Source of the DNA: Methanothermobacter sp049720995
Lineage (GTDB): Archaea; Methanobacteriota; Methanobacteria; Methanobacteriales; Methanothermobacteraceae
Direction of reading: 5' to 3'
NCBI RefSeq assembly: GCF_049720995.1
Contig: NZ_JBNASF010000023.1
Span: forward strand, 1-24,191
DNA length: 24,191 bases
Made by a program: the position numbers and the translations under genes. The notes under the pieces were generated by a model. That model searched no databases. It saw only the letters and a list, made by a program, of their open reading frames with translations, and was not told the origin of the DNA. Shown here piece by piece: positions 23,512 to 24,191 of this stretch. Position 1 is the first letter of the stretch; every line of letters begins with the position of its first letter.

Positions 23512-24057
23512 ATGGCTGACAAGAAACCGGTACCCGGGGACTGGCCACACATAGTTGGGGACTATGTGGTTGGTGATGCCGAAAGTCCGGTTGCGGTTGT
23601 CACCCTCGGGTCCCACATGGAAGATGAGCCTGTAAGGGCAGGCGCAGCAATTTCAGGTCCACTGCACACAGAGAACCTTGGAATAGAGAAGGTCGTTGGT
23701 AATGTGATTGCAAATCCCAACCTCAGATTCCTCCTTGTATGCGGTGCAGAGGTCATGGGTCACATCACAGGCCAGACCATGAAGGCCCTCCATAGCAACG
23801 GGGTTGATGGAGAAACCGGGAGGATAATCGGGGCCACCGGCGCCATCCCCTACATAGAGAACATGCCTGATGAGGCCATAGAGAGGTTCAGAAGACAGGT
23901 GGAACTTGTTGACATGGTGGATGTTGAGGATCCCGCTGCAATAAGAGAGAGAATAGGGGAATGTGTGGTGCATGACTCAGGTGCAATTGATGAGGAACCC
24001 CTCATTTTAAGACCTTCTGAGGACCTGAATAAAAAGAAACCCGATGAAAACACCTGA
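23512..24057 (+). CDS. mtrA: Soluble MtrA homologue (corrinoid protein of methyl-H4MPT:CoM methyltransferase)
   Basis: MtrA carries the corrinoid that takes the methyl group from methyl-H4MPT and passes it to coenzyme M within the membrane-bound MtrA-H complex, coupled to Na+ export. This 181-residue protein matches the soluble N-terminal domain: DWPHIVGDYVVGDAESPVAV, GPLHTENLGIEKVVGN, and RFLLVCGAEVMGHITGQ in which H84 is at the position of the cobalt-ligating His84. It ends with a charged tail and has no C-terminal membrane helix, unlike subunit A of the complex (about 240 residues). It is not next to other mtr genes, so it is the extra, stand-alone type (often called MtrA2). GAGGTG precedes the ATG. 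Its role is unknown; it may be a corrinoid methyl carrier outside the complex. Confidence 0.93.
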   Translation: MADKKPVPGDWPHIVGDYVVGDAESPVAVVTLGSHMEDEPVRAGAAISGPLHTENLGIEKVVGNVIANPNLRFLLVCGAEVMGHITGQTMKALHSNGVDGETGRIIGATGAIPYIENMPDEAIERFRRQVELVDMVDVEDPAAIRERIGECVVHDSGAIDEEPLILRPSEDLNKKKPDENT

Positions 24058-24068
24058 TTATTTTTTTA
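24058..24068 (+). terminator. T-run terminator behind the mtrA homologue
   Basis: TTATTTTTTTA follows the mtrA stop codon directly, with seven T residues in a row at 24061-24067. This is a normal archaeal U-rich termination signal. Hairpin-forming sequences follow in the repeat next to it. Confidence 0.6.
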
Positions 24069-24070
24069 AG

Positions 24071-24191
24071 GGTCCGGACCGTCACCCTTAAGGCGGTCTC
24101 TTCCTCCTTTATTTTAGATCCTTATTCTATGGGGTCCGGACCGTCACCCTTAAGGCGGTCTCTTCCTCCTTTATTTTAGATCCTTATTCTA
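24071..24191. repeat. 62-bp tandem duplication at the window end
   Basis: The 62-base unit at 24071-24132 repeats exactly at 24133-24191 (59 bases, cut by the window edge). Each unit holds a 10-bp perfect palindrome GGTCCGGACC, a short hairpin GACCG/CGGTC with a 12-base loop that contains CCTTAAGG, and then a pyrimidine-rich run TCTTCCTCCTTTATTTTAG, so each unit looks like a small terminator. The bases before the first unit (TTAAGGGT, 24066-24073) also pair with ACCCTTAA (24084-24091). Being exactly at the edge, an assembly artefact is possible. Confidence 0.85.

Noticed and set aside
23372..23548. N-terminal extension of the TetR regulator by 59 residues
   Set aside because: The extra residues would be encoded by the operator palindromes and the mtrA start region, do not look like a TetR N-terminus, and the internal ATG at 23371 has a GGTGA site.
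1..24191. Insertion sequences, tRNA or rRNA genes
   Set aside because: No transposase-like protein, no terminal inverted repeats around a gene, and no cloverleaf-like or rRNA sequence were recognised on reading both strands; a tRNA search program was not available.

Overview
The window looks like a piece of a hydrogenotrophic methanogen genome of the Methanothermobacter type (order Methanobacteriales). This rests on gene content read from the sequence: an MtrA homologue of the methyl-H4MPT:CoM methyltransferase, Sep-tRNA:Cys-tRNA synthase (found mainly in methanogens and a few other archaea), HypD, archaeal-type phosphoglycolate phosphatase, THEP1 NTPase, a large DUF11 surface protein, and archaeal TATA-box promoters with GGTGAT-type ribosome binding sites. 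The genus is inference; no database search was possible.

Layout. (1) 1-8650, AT-rich: a complete type I-B (Tneap/Cst-like) CRISPR-Cas operon on the + strand, cas6-cas8b1(Cst1)-cas7(Cst2)-cas5-cas3-cas4-cas1-cas2, with tight or overlapping junctions. No ordinary CRISPR array is present. Behind cas2 lies a short gene-free stretch with a TATA box and two degenerate CRISPR-repeat-like sequences, a candidate mini-CRISPR RNA. The 5' end of cas2 appears partly duplicated. (2) 8688-9775, - strand: a small exported PepSY-like protein and a class I SAM methyltransferase. (3) 9965-14398, +: a 1477-residue exported protein with nine DUF11 repeats and a C-terminal membrane anchor. (4) 14422-15360, -: a cation/calcium exchanger of the NCX/CaxA superfamily. 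(5) 15486-21233, +: a six-gene run, hypD, phosphoglycolate phosphatase, PmbA/TldE, PflX-like radical SAM protein, THEP1 and Sep-tRNA:Cys-tRNA synthase, mostly overlapping or spaced by a few bases. (6) 21295-22639, -: a three-gene operon, NYN-domain protein, UspA and GyrI-like ligand-binding protein. (7) 22718-24057: a TetR-family regulator transcribed away from a stand-alone, soluble MtrA-like corrinoid protein, with three evenly spaced palindromic operators in between.

How the parts work together. The cas genes supply adaptation (Cas1, Cas2, Cas4), crRNA processing (Cas6), Cascade (Cas8b, Cas7, Cas5) and target destruction (Cas3). The hypD run mixes hydrogenase maturation, carbon repair, peptide processing, Fe-S/radical chemistry and Cys-tRNA formation; its tight packing suggests co-transcription, though no single pathway is obvious. 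The tetR-mtrA pair looks like a self-contained regulated module in which the regulator probably represses both itself and the MtrA homologue.

The most interesting points are the candidate CreA-like element behind cas2, the triple operator before the MtrA homologue, the alternating two-type repeat structure and mosaic repeat 8 of the DUF11 protein, and a series of short direct duplications with periods of about 62-67 bp at gene edges. Both window ends are exact tandem duplications, which could be assembly artefacts.
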